Counted from the stretch's first letter, positions 44,383 to 53,402 are shown. The stretch: DNA of 64,000 nt from DASZQY01 sp963843565 (GCA_963843565.1 CAWJKY010000003.1:3092827-3156826); one strand, 5' to 3'. Notes: generated from the letters alone by a model not told the origin. Numbers and translations: made by a program.

Positions 44383-44410
44383 AATATAGTGGCCGGCCCG
44401 GTAAACGCAA
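44383..44410 (-). promoter_or_regulatory. Candidate typA promoter
   Basis: On the minus strand TTGCGT and TATATT are 16 bases apart, about 97 bases before the typA start. The -10 matches five of six consensus bases; the -35 matches three. Confidence 0.45.
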
Positions 44411-44427
44411 TCCAAGGGTTCTGGCGG

Positions 44428-45543
44428 CTAGGATTGGCCAGTTCCGTAGGGTTCCCCGGCGCCGGAGCGGGCCTCGGCGTCCTCGATCATCATGAATTCG
44501 GCGAGGTTCTCGCGGCTGAGATAGCCGATCAGCCGCTCCTCGGCGTGGACGACGGCAACCTCACCGGCCTGCTGCTCCTGCATGAGGCGAATGGCGCGGC
44601 TGAGGCGCTCGCCGGAAGCGATGGTTGGAACCTTGCGGTTCATGGCGTCGAGGACGGGCGTCTTGGGGCCGGTGGATTTCAGCGCGCGGATCATGGCGCT
44701 GCGCTCGAGGAAACCGCGCAGGCGCCCGCCGCCGTCGACGATCGGAAACTCGTGCTGGGTCGTGCGCAGAAGCGCGTCGGCTGCCTCGTCGACGGTCGCA
44801 CTCACCGGCAGGCTCTCGAAGGTGCGGATCATCACCCGGTCGACGGGCAGGCGGCTGGCGCGGTCGTTCATGGTGACGTCGCCGGCTTCGGCGGAGGCGG
44901 CGAGGTAAACGAAGATCGCGATGAACACCAGGATCGCGTCGCCGGAGATCAATCCGAGGAAGCCGAAGGCGAAGGCCAGCGCCTGGCCGATGGCCGCGGC
45001 AATTTCCGTGGCGCGACGGCGGCCGAGGCGGAAGGCGAGGAGCGCGCGCAGCACCCGGCCGCCGTCCATGGGGAAGGCGGGGATGGCGTTGAAGAGCACC
45101 AGGAAGACGTTCACGGCGGCGAGGCGCGACAGGAAGCCCGGCGCCGGATTGTCGATGGCGGTGAAGGCGGAAACGTCGAGCTTCGCGCCGAGGAGCACCA
45201 GCAGCGCGGCGATGGCGACGTTGACCAGCGGACCGGCGATGGCGATGACGACTTCCTCGCCGGGCTTCTCGGGCATGCGGGCGAGACGCGCCAGTCCGCC
45301 GATCGGCAGCAGCGTGATGTCGGGCGTGGCGATGCTGTAGCGGCGGGCGGCAAGCGCGTGGCCGAGTTCGTGCAGCACCACGCAGGCGAACACCGCGATG
45401 ATGAACAGCACGCTGTCGACGGCCGCGGCCGCGCCGCCGTTGAGATAGCTGGCGATGCCGATCCAGGCGAGCAGGATCAGGAAGGTGAGGTGGATGCGGA
45501 TCTCGCTGCCCGCAACACGCCCGATGGTAATCGACCAGGACAT
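44428..45543 (-). CDS. Site-2-protease-family (M50) membrane metalloprotease with CBS domains
   Basis: This intramembrane protease of 371 residues has zinc ligands in HELGH (58-62) and the aspartate motif NAIPAFPMDGGRVLRAL. About six helices are followed by a cytoplasmic tail (about 240-360) with two CBS domains, which may sense adenosyl ligands. The start (MSWSITIGRVAGSEI) is the typical family opening; a longer reading frame upstream is not protein-like. The substrate is unknown; SpoIVFB-like members cleave membrane-bound regulators. Confidence 0.92.
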   Translation of the reverse strand: MSWSITIGRVAGSEIRIHLTFLILLAWIGIASYLNGGAAAAVDSVLFIIAVFACVVLHELGHALAARRYSIATPDITLLPIGGLARLARMPEKPGEEVVIAIAGPLVNVAIAALLVLLGAKLDVSAFTAIDNPAPGFLSRLAAVNVFLVLFNAIPAFPMDGGRVLRALLAFRLGRRRATEIAAAIGQALAFAFGFLGLISGDAILVFIAIFVYLAASAEAGDVTMNDRASRLPVDRVMIRTFESLPVSATVDEAADALLRTTQHEFPIVDGGGRLRGFLERSAMIRALKSTGPKTPVLDAMNRKVPTIASGERLSRAIRLMQEQQAGEVAVVHAEERLIGYLSRENLAEFMMIEDAEARSGAGEPYGTGQS

Positions 45544-45644
45544 GGCTCTCGCGGAAGGGCCCTTTGCGAAATGCTTCGCGCCCCCACGAGCCAACTTAGT
45601 GCGCAAGTCGCCCGCCAAGAAGGGGGCCGGCTCCAAAGACCGGT

Positions 45645-47753
45645 TCAGGCGGCCTCGGTCGGCCGGCGCATGAGGTTGTCCATCGCGCCCTTGATGGTGA
45701 ACAGCCGGTCGACCGCCGGGATCGGCAGGGGCGGGCTGAACAGGAATCCCTGCACCTCGGTACAGCCTTGCTCGCGGATGGCCTCGAGCTGCGCCTCGGT
45801 CTCGACGCCCTCGGCCGTGGTCGCCATGCCCAGGCTGCGGCCGAGACCGACGACGGCGTTCACGATCGCCCGGCTGTCGTGCTTCTCGGACAGGTCCTGG
45901 ACGAACGAACGATCGATCTTGATCTTGTCGAACGGGAACGAGCGCAGGTAGCTGAGCGAGGAATAGCCGGTTCCGAAATCGTCCATCGATATGTGGACGC
46001 CGAGGTCGCGCAGCTTGTGAAGGGTCTGCAGAGTGGCTTCGGTGTCGGCGAGCAACAGCGACTCGGTCACTTCCAGTTCGAGCCGCTCCGGCGCGAGCCC
46101 ACTCGATTCGAGCGCCGAACTGACCTGACCGAAGAGGCCGCGATTGCGGACCTGGACCGTCGACAGGTTGATCGCCACGCGCACGTTCTGCGGCCATTTC
46201 GCGGCCGCCTTGCACCCTTCGCGCAATACCCATTCGCCGATCGTGACGATCAATCCGGTCTCTTCGGCGATCGGGATGAAATCGGTCGGCGAAATGCACC
46301 CGCGCTCGGGGCTGTCCCAACGCAACAGCGCCTCGAGCGCGCACACGCGCTGTTCGGCGAGATTGAGCAGCGGCTGGAACACCAGCCGGAATTCGTTGCG
46401 GGCGAGCGCCTGGCGCAGGCCGAGTTCCATCTGGCGGCGGGCCTGCAGCGCGGCATCCATGCCCTTCTCGAAGAAGTGGTAGCCGCCGCGCCCCTCAGCC
46501 TTCGCCCGATAGAGCGCCACGTCGGCGTTCTTGAGCAAGGCTCCGGCCGTCTTCCCGTCGAGCGGCGCCACGGCGATGCCGACGCTGGCGCCGATGACGA
46601 CGCTGTCGCCGTCCACGTCGAAGGGAGCGGTCATCTGCTTGACGATGCGGCCGGCGACCGTCGCGGCATCGCCAGCGTCCTGCAAGGGGCCCGACAGGAC
46701 CGCAAATTCGTCTCCGCCGAGCCGCGCGATGGTGTCGCCTTCGCGGCAGGCCTGCTTGAGGCGCTCGGCGACGAGCTTCAGCAGGCGGTCGCCGGTCCCG
46801 TGGCCGAGCGTGTCGTTGACCGACTTGAAGTGGTCGAGGTCGACGGCGAGGACGGCGACATTCTCGCGGCGCCGGATGCGCTCCTCGGCCGCGTCCATGA
46901 TCTCGCCGAACATCAGTCGGTTGGGCAGGTCGGTGAGCGGGTCGTGGCGCGCCATGTGGCGAATGCGCTCCTCGACCCGGTGCTGCTCGGTGACGTCCTG
47001 GTGGGTGGCAACCCAGCCGCCGTCGGGCATCGGGCAATGCAGGATCGAGATGATGCGCCCGTCCATCAGCTCGACGGTGTCGGAGCTCTGCTGGCCGCCG
47101 TTGATGACCGCGAGGCGGCTTTCGAAATAGGCATTCTTGCCGCCGACCGGATGGATGCCGTGCTCGACGCGATAGGTCAGAATCTGTTCGATCGAGGTGC
47201 CCGGCTTCACGAGTTCGGGCGGGAGATTGTAGAGGGTCGCGTAGTTGCGATTGCAGGTCACCAGACAGTGGTGCGAATCGAACATGCACAGGCCCTGCGA
47301 CATGTTGTTGACCGCAGCCTCGAGCCTGATCTTCTGGCGTTCCAGTTCTTCCTGGCGTTCACGATCCTCGGTGATGTCGGCGTGGGTCACGACCCATCCG
47401 AGGTCGGGGATGCGCTGATAGCTCGAGCGGATGCTGCGGCCGCGGACCGCCTTGTCGTAACAGCTGATCTTCGAGGGATCGCGATTTTCCTGCAGCCGCT
47501 CATGATAGCTGGCGTGCAGTTGCTCGGGCGTGATTCCGGGATGGTTGCCCAACTCGATGGTGAGCTCGCAGATTTCGCGAAGGCTCATGCCGGCGGTGAT
47601 CCGCGTGGCCGGCATCGTATAGATCTGGGCGTAGCGCTCGTTCCAGAGCACCAGGCGGTGCTCGTCGTTCCAGATCGAAAAGCCATACGGCATCGTGTCG
47701 AGCGCGGCGTCCAAGATCGCCGCCTCGGCTGCCCCCGAAGCAAGTCCCCCCAT
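45645..47753 (-). CDS. PAS-PAS-GGDEF-EAL cyclic-di-GMP signalling protein
   Basis: This cytoplasmic protein of 702 residues could make or degrade c-di-GMP. Two PAS-like sensor domains come first (about 10-125 and 130-250), then GGDEF (about 255-415) with intact RLGGDEF and an RxxD inhibitory site (REGD) five residues before it. The EAL domain (about 425-680) has EALLR, INLS, EVTES, DDFGTGYSSL and AEGVET, all intact. Both activities are therefore possible. The ATG at 47753 is preferred over a TTG 16 codons earlier. A 21-base palindrome lies 40 bases upstream. Confidence 0.93.
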   Translation of the reverse strand: MGGLASGAAEAAILDAALDTMPYGFSIWNDEHRLVLWNERYAQIYTMPATRITAGMSLREICELTIELGNHPGITPEQLHASYHERLQENRDPSKISCYDKAVRGRSIRSSYQRIPDLGWVVTHADITEDRERQEELERQKIRLEAAVNNMSQGLCMFDSHHCLVTCNRNYATLYNLPPELVKPGTSIEQILTYRVEHGIHPVGGKNAYFESRLAVINGGQQSSDTVELMDGRIISILHCPMPDGGWVATHQDVTEQHRVEERIRHMARHDPLTDLPNRLMFGEIMDAAEERIRRRENVAVLAVDLDHFKSVNDTLGHGTGDRLLKLVAERLKQACREGDTIARLGGDEFAVLSGPLQDAGDAATVAGRIVKQMTAPFDVDGDSVVIGASVGIAVAPLDGKTAGALLKNADVALYRAKAEGRGGYHFFEKGMDAALQARRQMELGLRQALARNEFRLVFQPLLNLAEQRVCALEALLRWDSPERGCISPTDFIPIAEETGLIVTIGEWVLREGCKAAAKWPQNVRVAINLSTVQVRNRGLFGQVSSALESSGLAPERLELEVTESLLLADTEATLQTLHKLRDLGVHISMDDFGTGYSSLSYLRSFPFDKIKIDRSFVQDLSEKHDSRAIVNAVVGLGRSLGMATTAEGVETEAQLEAIREQGCTEVQGFLFSPPLPIPAVDRLFTIKGAMDNLMRRPTEAA

Positions 47754-47792
47754 CGATTCGCCCCCGTCTCCTCCGCGAATGTTAAGGGTCGC

Positions 47793-47813
47793 ATTGCCCA
47801 ATTAATGGGCAAT
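47793..47813. promoter_or_regulatory. 21-base inverted repeat upstream of the GGDEF-EAL gene
   Basis: ATTGCCCA and TGGGCAAT are perfect eight-base arms around five bases (ATTAA). The site lies 40 bases before the chosen start of the GGDEF-EAL gene. Its position and AT-rich centre suit a dimeric regulator's operator, though the site could also form a hairpin in a transcript. Confidence 0.5.
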
Positions 47814-47931
47814 TAACGCACGGAGTGCGGGTGCTCTTTTGTTTCGCCGCCATGTGGTGGTCGGCGACCATGAGACGGACGCCTCGACAGCGTTCGGGGC
47901 CAGCGGTGCGGCAGCCCCGAAGCCCTGTTGG

Positions 47932-49149
47932 CTACTTGCCGGCCTTGTCGCGGGCGGCGAGGGTCCTCAGGCGCAGCGCGTTCAGGCGAATGAAGCCCGC
48001 CGCGTCCTTCTGGTCGTAGGCGCCATGGTCGTCCTCGAAGGTCACCAGTTCGTCCGAATAGAGCGACTTCGGGCTCTTGCGGCCGGTGACGATGACGTTG
48101 CCCTTGTAGAGCTTGAGCCGCACGGTGCCCTCGACGTTCGTCTGGCTCTCGTCGACGAGCTTCTGGAGCATCAGCCGCTCGGGTGCGAACCAGAAGCCGT
48201 AGTAGACGAGTTCCGCGTAGCGCGGCATCAGCGAGTTTTTCAGGTGCGTCGCCTCGCGGTCGAGGGTCAGCGACTCGATGGCGCGATGTGCGGCGTAGAG
48301 GATCGTGCCGCCGGGCGTCTCGTAGATGCCGCGCGACTTCATGCCGACGAAGCGGTTCTCGACCAGATCGACGCGTCCGATGCCGTTGTCGCGGCCGAGC
48401 GCGTTGAGGTGGGTCAGCAGCGTCGCCGGGCTCATCGCCTCGCCGTCGACGGCGACCGGGTTGCCGGCCTTGAATTCGATCTCGATCTCGATCGCCTTGT
48501 CGGGGGCGTCCTCGGGCGCGACGGTGCGCTGGAAGACATACGGCGGCGGCTCGACCCAAGGGTCTTCCAGCACGCGCCCCTCGGACGACGAATGCAGCAG
48601 GTTTGCGTCGACGGAGAACGGCGCGTCGCCGCGCTTGTCCTTGGGCACCGGAATCTGATGCTTCTCGGCGAAGTCGAGAAGGTCGGTGCGCGACTTGAAA
48701 TCCCACTCGCGCCACGGCGCGATCACCTTGATGTTGGGGTCGAGCGCGTAGGCGGTCAGCTCGAAGCGGACCTGATCGTTGCCCTTGCCGGTGGCGCCGT
48801 GGGCGATGGCGTCGGCGCCGGTGTCATGGGCAATCTCGACGAGGCGCTTGGCGATCAGCGGCCGCGCGATCGACGTGCCGAGCAGGTACACCCCTTCGTA
48901 GAGGGCGTTCATGCGGAACATCGGGAAGACGAAATCGCGGACGAATTCCTCGCGGAGATCCTCGACGTAGATTTCCCTGATGCCCAGCATTTCGGCCTTC
49001 TTGCGGGCTGGCTCCAGTTCCTCACCCTGGCCGAGGTCGGCGGTGAAGGTCACCACCTCTGCCTCATAGGTCGTCTGCAACCACTTCAGGATGATCGAGG
49101 TGTCGAGGCCGCCGGAATAGGCGAGCACGACCTTTTTGACGTCGGGCAT
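47932..49149 (-). CDS. argG: Argininosuccinate synthase
   Basis: This cytoplasmic arginine-biosynthesis enzyme of 405 residues joins citrulline and aspartate using ATP. The PP-loop VVLAYSGGLDTS (residues about 8-18) binds ATP, and further conserved blocks include TADLGQGEEL, IAHGATGKGNDQVRFE, SVDANLLHSS and GMKSRGIYETPGGT. Length is normal. The ATG at 49149 (MPDVKKVVL) is chosen over a GTG seven codons upstream. Confidence 0.97.
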   Translation of the reverse strand: MPDVKKVVLAYSGGLDTSIILKWLQTTYEAEVVTFTADLGQGEELEPARKKAEMLGIREIYVEDLREEFVRDFVFPMFRMNALYEGVYLLGTSIARPLIAKRLVEIAHDTGADAIAHGATGKGNDQVRFELTAYALDPNIKVIAPWREWDFKSRTDLLDFAEKHQIPVPKDKRGDAPFSVDANLLHSSSEGRVLEDPWVEPPPYVFQRTVAPEDAPDKAIEIEIEFKAGNPVAVDGEAMSPATLLTHLNALGRDNGIGRVDLVENRFVGMKSRGIYETPGGTILYAAHRAIESLTLDREATHLKNSLMPRYAELVYYGFWFAPERLMLQKLVDESQTNVEGTVRLKLYKGNVIVTGRKSPKSLYSDELVTFEDDHGAYDQKDAAGFIRLNALRLRTLAARDKAGK

Positions 49150-49190
49150 GTCGGGACTTCTGGCTCCCACGGGCAGGAACGGTGCGCGCG

Positions 49191-49220
49191 CTTATAGGAC
49201 GGCCCCAGCCGGGGCGGCAA
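49191..49220 (-). promoter_or_regulatory. Candidate argG promoter
   Basis: On the minus strand TTGCCG and TATAAG are 18 bases apart, about 40 bases before the argG ATG. The -10 is five of six to consensus. Confidence 0.4.
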
Positions 49221-49232
49221 GCGCTGCCGGGT

Positions 49233-50048
49233 TCAGCTCCTGCGGGGGGTGACCAGACGCCGGATGGCGGTGCCGGCCTTGCCGATGGCGCCGTCGAGCC
49301 AGGCTTCGGTCAGGAACGCCAGCGGGCGGACGTAGATGACGCGGTAGAGGGCCGCGACGATCGCCAGGTTGATCCACCACGCCATCAGCACGTCGGAGAG
49401 GTAGTGCCCGCCGAAGGCGATCCGGTTCAGCGAGAAGAGCACGGCGAAGACTGCCAGCGTCTTGACGGCGGTGCTGCGCCAGACAAGCGGAAACAGCACC
49501 GCCAGCGTCAGCAGCCAGATCGACGAGGACGCTTCGCCCGAGATGAACGAGCAGTTGGTGTGGCAGTAGCCGGTGATCCGCCAGATGCCGACGAAGGGCA
49601 GGTCGCCGCCGAACAGATCGGTCATGTAGGGGCGCGGCCGGCCCCAGTTGTCCTTGAAGATGAGGTTGGCGACGATGCCCGGGCCGATGGCGAGCGACGA
49701 CAGGATGAACAGCGTGTCCTGAAGGGCGAACAGGCTCTGCCGCCACGGCAGCGCCAGCTTGATGACGAGCCCGACCACGAGGCAGACCGGCACGATCCAG
49801 GTGAGCGTGCGCAGGACATCGCGGAACGCCTCGAAGGCGGTCAGGCCGGCGACCGGAAAGCCCTCACCGGCCTTGTAGAACAGCCCCGAGAACCACGGGT
49901 CGATCCCGGGGAATAGCAGGAAGACGACCGTGGTGACCGCGATCAGGATCACGCACTGGACGATCGGGTCGGAAACCAGCGCCGGCCCGCCGAGATGATA
50001 CAGCCAGGGGTGGGGGTGGGACTGGTGGGCTTCGGTCTCGGCCAACAC
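49233..50048 (-). CDS. PAP2-family membrane phosphatase
   Basis: This inner-membrane protein of 271 residues has about six helices. PAP2 motif 1 is KDNWGRPRP and motif 3 is NRIAFGGHYLSD with the nucleophile His. Motif 2 reads ISGEAS where most members have PSGH, so the acid/base His is replaced by Glu. It could dephosphorylate lipids such as undecaprenyl, phosphatidate or lipid A phosphates. The start is GTG with AGGAG at good distance. Function beyond the family is unknown. Confidence 0.87.
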   Translation of the reverse strand: MLAETEAHQSHPHPWLYHLGGPALVSDPIVQCVILIAVTTVVFLLFPGIDPWFSGLFYKAGEGFPVAGLTAFEAFRDVLRTLTWIVPVCLVVGLVIKLALPWRQSLFALQDTLFILSSLAIGPGIVANLIFKDNWGRPRPYMTDLFGGDLPFVGIWRITGYCHTNCSFISGEASSSIWLLTLAVLFPLVWRSTAVKTLAVFAVLFSLNRIAFGGHYLSDVLMAWWINLAIVAALYRVIYVRPLAFLTEAWLDGAIGKAGTAIRRLVTPRRS

Positions 50049-50124
50049 TTCGTACTCCTGCGCGCCCCCCTTATAGCCCGCCCCAGGGTTACGGCGACCT
50101 TACAGGGTCGCGGCCTCCGGGGCC

Positions 50125-51318
50125 TTACCCCGCGATCATGGCTTCCAGCGCCATGCGCTCGCGAATCTTCAGCCGCTCGCTCTCGCTCTTCAGCTGCCCG
50201 CAGGCCGCCAGAATGTCGCGGCCGCGCGGCGTGCGGATCGGCGAGGCGTAGCCGGCGCGGTTGACCACGTCGGCGAACTTCTCGATCTCAACCCAGTCGG
50301 AGCACGCGTAGTCGGTGCCCGGCCACGGGTTGAACGGGATCAGGTTGATCTTGGCGGGGATGCCGGCGAGCAGCCGCACCAGTTCGCGCGCGTCGGCCAG
50401 CGTATCGTTGACGCCCTTCAGCATGACGTATTCGAAGGTAATGCGGCGCGCGTTCGACAGGCCCGGATAGGCGCGGCAGGCGTCGAGCAGGGCGGCGATC
50501 GGATATTTGCGGTTGAGCGGCACCAGCTGGTCGCGGAGATCGTCGCGCACGGCGTGCAGCGAGATCGCCAGCATGACGCCCATCTCGGCGCCGGCACGCG
50601 GGATCATCGGAACCACGCCGGAGGTCGAGAGCGTGATGCGTCGCTTGGAAAGACCGACGCCCTCGTTGTCGGCGGCGATGGCAAGCGCGTCGCGCACGTG
50701 ATCGAAATTGTAGAGCGGCTCGCCCATGCCCATCATCACGACGTTGGAGACGAGCCGCGTGGTGGGGACCGCGTCGCTCTGCGGGACGGGTGTGCGCGGG
50801 TGATCGTTGAGCCGGTCGCGGGCGAGCAGGATCTGCCCGACGATCTCCTCCGCCGTCAGATTGCGGACGAGCTTCTGGGTGCCGGTGTGGCAGAAGGTGC
50901 ACGACAGCGTGCAGCCCACCTGGCTCGACAGGCAGAGCGTGCCGCGGCCTTCCTCGGGGATGTAGACCGTCTCGATCTCGACAGGGCGGCCGGCGCCGCG
51001 CGCGGGAAAGCGCAGCAGCCACTTGCGGGTGCCGTCCTCGGAAATCTGCTCGGTCACGATCTCGGGCCGCGACAGACTGAAGGCGTGGGCGAGCGCGATG
51101 CGCAGGTCCTTCGACACGTTGGTCATGGCGGCGAAATCGGTGACGCCGCGCAGATAGATCCAGTGCCAGAGCTGGTTCACCCGCATGTTGACCTGGCGCT
51201 CGGGGATGCCGGCGGCGGCGAGCGCGGCGCCGAGTTCGGCGCGCGTCATGCCGACGAGCGAGGGCTTGCCGGCGGGCGCGGCAGTCGGCGGAACGGCGAC
51301 AGGCGATTCGTGCAGCAC
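50125..51318 (-). CDS. rlmN: 23S rRNA (adenine-2503-C2)-methyltransferase / tRNA methyltransferase RlmN
   Basis: This radical-SAM methyltransferase of 397 residues methylates A2503 of 23S rRNA and A37 of some tRNAs. The iron-sulfur cluster motif CTLSCTFC has Cys136, Cys140 and Cys143. Cys129 and a carboxy-terminal Cys in DILAACGQL are candidate thiol residues of the mechanism. The HWIYLRGV and GMGEPLYNFD blocks are family-specific. The GTG start has no strong ribosome site; an internal ATG at residue 24 is less likely. Length is typical. Confidence 0.95.
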   Translation of the reverse strand: MLHESPVAVPPTAAPAGKPSLVGMTRAELGAALAAAGIPERQVNMRVNQLWHWIYLRGVTDFAAMTNVSKDLRIALAHAFSLSRPEIVTEQISEDGTRKWLLRFPARGAGRPVEIETVYIPEEGRGTLCLSSQVGCTLSCTFCHTGTQKLVRNLTAEEIVGQILLARDRLNDHPRTPVPQSDAVPTTRLVSNVVMMGMGEPLYNFDHVRDALAIAADNEGVGLSKRRITLSTSGVVPMIPRAGAEMGVMLAISLHAVRDDLRDQLVPLNRKYPIAALLDACRAYPGLSNARRITFEYVMLKGVNDTLADARELVRLLAGIPAKINLIPFNPWPGTDYACSDWVEIEKFADVVNRAGYASPIRTPRGRDILAACGQLKSESERLKIRERMALEAMIAG

Positions 51319-51416
51319 CGGTGGCTCGCGATTCGAATGCGCCCGTCAAAGGGGCGCGTCAGGGGTTATAGCGCAGGATTCAGGCGTCGGTCAGACGGTC
51401 GACGCGGGCCGGCCCC

Positions 51417-51938
51417 TTACTGGGCGCATTCCTTGTCGATCTTGTCCAGCGCGGCGGTGATGCCGCGCAGCGAGTAAGTGTCGGTGACGATGGTGCCGCG
51501 TTTCGACTTGCCGGTCAGCACCAGCTGGTGGCCCCGCTTCATCGCCTCGACCAGCGCGGCCTCGGTGTCGGGAACCGACCAGGCGGTGTCCGGGTGGCTG
51601 TCGTCGAGGAACATCTTGAACTTCGTGCCGTCGACGTCGGCGGTCACGTCGGCATCGGCGGCGAAGGTGTAGCCGACGATCGAGCTCGCCTCGTGGATGA
51701 TGTTCTTGGTCGGGATCGAGGTGATCTGGAAGAAGGCGGGGTCGCGTCCGGAGACCGACTGGGAGTACTTCGCGTCGGTGGGCTGCGAGGCGACGAAGCA
51801 GATCTTGCCCGATGGATCGTTGGAGACGAAGGCGTTCCAGTCCTGGAACGTGCCGATGTTCTGCGGGGTCTGGGCCGATACCGCCCCCACGGCGGCGACG
51901 ACCATCACCGCTGCCAATGCCACTGACTTCAGCTTCAT
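51417..51938 (-). CDS. Invasion-associated locus B (IalB) family protein
   Basis: This periplasmic protein of 173 residues has a signal peptide (about 1-22, ending AVSA) and the IalB-like pattern IGTFQDWNAFVSND and CFVASQP, followed by GHQLVLTGKSKRGTIVTDTYSLRG. The family is widespread in alphaproteobacteria and named from Bartonella; in free-living species it is not an invasion factor as such. A good promoter lies upstream (52001-52029). Neighbourhood with rlmN and argG is familiar in Hyphomicrobiales. Confidence 0.88.
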   Translation of the reverse strand: MKLKSVALAAVMVVAAVGAVSAQTPQNIGTFQDWNAFVSNDPSGKICFVASQPTDAKYSQSVSGRDPAFFQITSIPTKNIIHEASSIVGYTFAADADVTADVDGTKFKMFLDDSHPDTAWSVPDTEAALVEAMKRGHQLVLTGKSKRGTIVTDTYSLRGITAALDKIDKECAQ

Positions 51939-52000
51939 CGTTCCCAACCGGCCCTTGGACGTTCCCCGGCAAGCATTTGTTAAGCTTCGCCCCGTGCCCG

Positions 52001-52029
52001 TTACTATTTCGCTAAAGCGCAGCTTGCAA
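52001..52029 (-). promoter_or_regulatory. Candidate promoter of the IalB-family gene
   Basis: On the minus strand TTGCAA and TAGTAA are exactly 17 bases apart, about 63 bases before the ATG, within a locally AT-richer stretch. Both hexamers are close to the sigma70 consensus. It is among the better promoter matches in the window. Confidence 0.55.
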
Positions 52030-52106
52030 TCCAATTGCCGCACATTTCCAAGCACATGGCTAGATGCCGGTCAAAATCGACGAGAATGTGATGGGGGCAG
52101 GCGGGC

Positions 52107-52508
52107 TCAGGCGCCAGGCCGGAAGCCCTCGTCCGACAGGGCCTGACGCGCCTTCTCGCGGTGGAGGGGCGTGATGTGGCTCTTCACCAGCGCGATCGCC
52201 GCCAGCAGAACGGTGACGTCGTCGGAGAAGCCGATTCCGGCGATGAAGTCGGGGATCGCGTCGAGCGGCAGGACGAAGTAGGCGAGCGCGCCGAGCAGGA
52301 CGGCGCGGACGCGATGCGGCGTGTCCGGGTCGAGGGCGCAAAAATAGGCCGCCACCAGCTCGTCCGAGAACGGGATGTAGCGAACGGCGCGCTTGAAGGT
52401 CGACCAGAACTTCTTGCGCACGCGCTTGGCGCGCGCCTCGTCGTCGCCGGGGCCGGCGACCTCCGGCCCCAGAATCTCGCCGTAGAGAACCTTGTTGCTC
52501 TCGTTCAT
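52107..52508 (-). CDS. YkvA (DUF1232) family protein
   Basis: This small membrane-associated protein of 133 residues has the DUF1232 core YFVLPLDAIPDFIAGIGFSDD. An amino-terminal part of about 40 residues is charged. Family members are one- or two-helix membrane proteins of unknown function. It lies before the IalB gene on the same strand but is separated by about 170 bases with a separate promoter. Confidence 0.88.
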   Translation of the reverse strand: MNESNKVLYGEILGPEVAGPGDDEARAKRVRKKFWSTFKRAVRYIPFSDELVAAYFCALDPDTPHRVRAVLLGALAYFVLPLDAIPDFIAGIGFSDDVTVLLAAIALVKSHITPLHREKARQALSDEGFRPGA

Positions 52509-52545
52509 CGGGCAAAGATGGTGCGAAATCCGCTCGTCCGCAAGC

Positions 52546-52842
52546 TCAGCGCCCGGCGGCGATCCTGTCCATGGCGCGGGCGAGCGCGATGTCGCGTTCC
52601 GTCAAACCGCCCGCTTCGTGGGTCGAAAGCGTGACCGTCACGGTCTTGTAGACGTTCGACCAGTCGGGATGGTGGTCCATCTTTTCGGCGACCAGCGCGG
52701 CGCGCGTCATGAAGCCGAAGGCGGCGTTGAAGTCGGCGAAGGTGAAGACGCGCGTGATCGCCCGGCCGCGGTCGACCGCGGCCCAGTGGCGCAGTTTCCC
52801 GAGGGCGGCGGCGCGCTCGGTGGCGGTCAGTCTGGCGATCAT
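52546..52842 (-). CDS. phhB: 4a-hydroxytetrahydrobiopterin dehydratase (pterin-4a-carbinolamine dehydratase)
   Basis: This cytoplasmic enzyme of 98 residues regenerates pterin cofactor after aromatic amino acid hydroxylation. The motif KMDHHPDWSNVYKTVTVTLS carries the catalytic histidines; length and pattern are typical. The start overlaps the stop of the thpR gene by four bases (ATGA), so the two are coupled. No phenylalanine hydroxylase gene is visible in the window. Confidence 0.93.
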   Translation of the reverse strand: MIARLTATERAAALGKLRHWAAVDRGRAITRVFTFADFNAAFGFMTRAALVAEKMDHHPDWSNVYKTVTVTLSTHEAGGLTERDIALARAMDRIAAGR

Positions 52843-53402
52843 GTCTGGCTCCCGGCGGCCATTGGCTGGGGCGCGAGGTCGTAAGTCGCCTCGATGACGT
52901 AAGGTCCGCCGCCGACCGAATTTCGCGCCGAGAAGAGCACGAAGCGCTCGGCGAGGAACGGCGGGGCGAAGAAGCCGCCGCGCAGCGTCAGGTAGTCGGC
53001 GATGGCGCGGGCGTTGCCGCCGCGCAGGCGCGCCAGCGTGACATGCGGCGTGTACTTGCGTCCCTCGGCGGGCAGGCCGATGCGCCGCAAGATGCGTTCG
53101 TGTTCGGCCTGGAGATCGAGAAGCGCCTGCGTCGGCTCGACTTTCGCCACGAGCGAATGGTGATTGCGGGTGCCGAGCACGCCGATGCCGGCGATGCGCA
53201 CCGGGAAGGCGTCGCGGCGGACGCGCCACAGGCCCTCGGCGGCGTCCTCGGCGACCACCATGTCGACGTCGCCGATGAAGCGTAGCGTCAGGTGATAGTT
53301 GGCCGGGTCGATCCAGCGCGCCCCGGCCAGCCCGCCGCGCAGCAGCGTCAGCTGCTCGGCGAGGTCGCTCGGAATCTCAAGCCCCGTGAACAGGCGCGGC
53401 AC
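52839..53402 (-). CDS. thpR: RNA 2',3'-cyclic phosphodiesterase (2'-5' RNA ligase family)
   Basis: This cytoplasmic 2H-superfamily enzyme of 187 residues has two HxTx motifs, HLTLRF and HVTLAR, that form the active site. It hydrolyses RNA 2',3'-cyclic phosphate ends. The GTG start at 53402 (PRLFTGLEIPSDL) has GGAGG eight bases upstream, and the longer reading frame before it is not protein-like. Coupled to the pterin dehydratase gene. Confidence 0.93.
   Translation of the reverse strand: MPRLFTGLEIPSDLAEQLTLLRGGLAGARWIDPANYHLTLRFIGDVDMVVAEDAAEGLWRVRRDAFPVRIAGIGVLGTRNHHSLVAKVEPTQALLDLQAEHERILRRIGLPAEGRKYTPHVTLARLRGGNARAIADYLTLRGGFFAPPFLAERFVLFSARNSVGGGPYVIEATYDLAPQPMAAGSQT

Noticed and set aside
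45768..47816. Long plus-strand open frame opposite the GGDEF-EAL gene
   Set aside because: It is a shadow of the real gene; no domain or signal is visible.
51365..51385. Promoter before rlmN (TATAAC on the minus strand)
   Set aside because: A suitable -35 at 16-18 bases could not be found.
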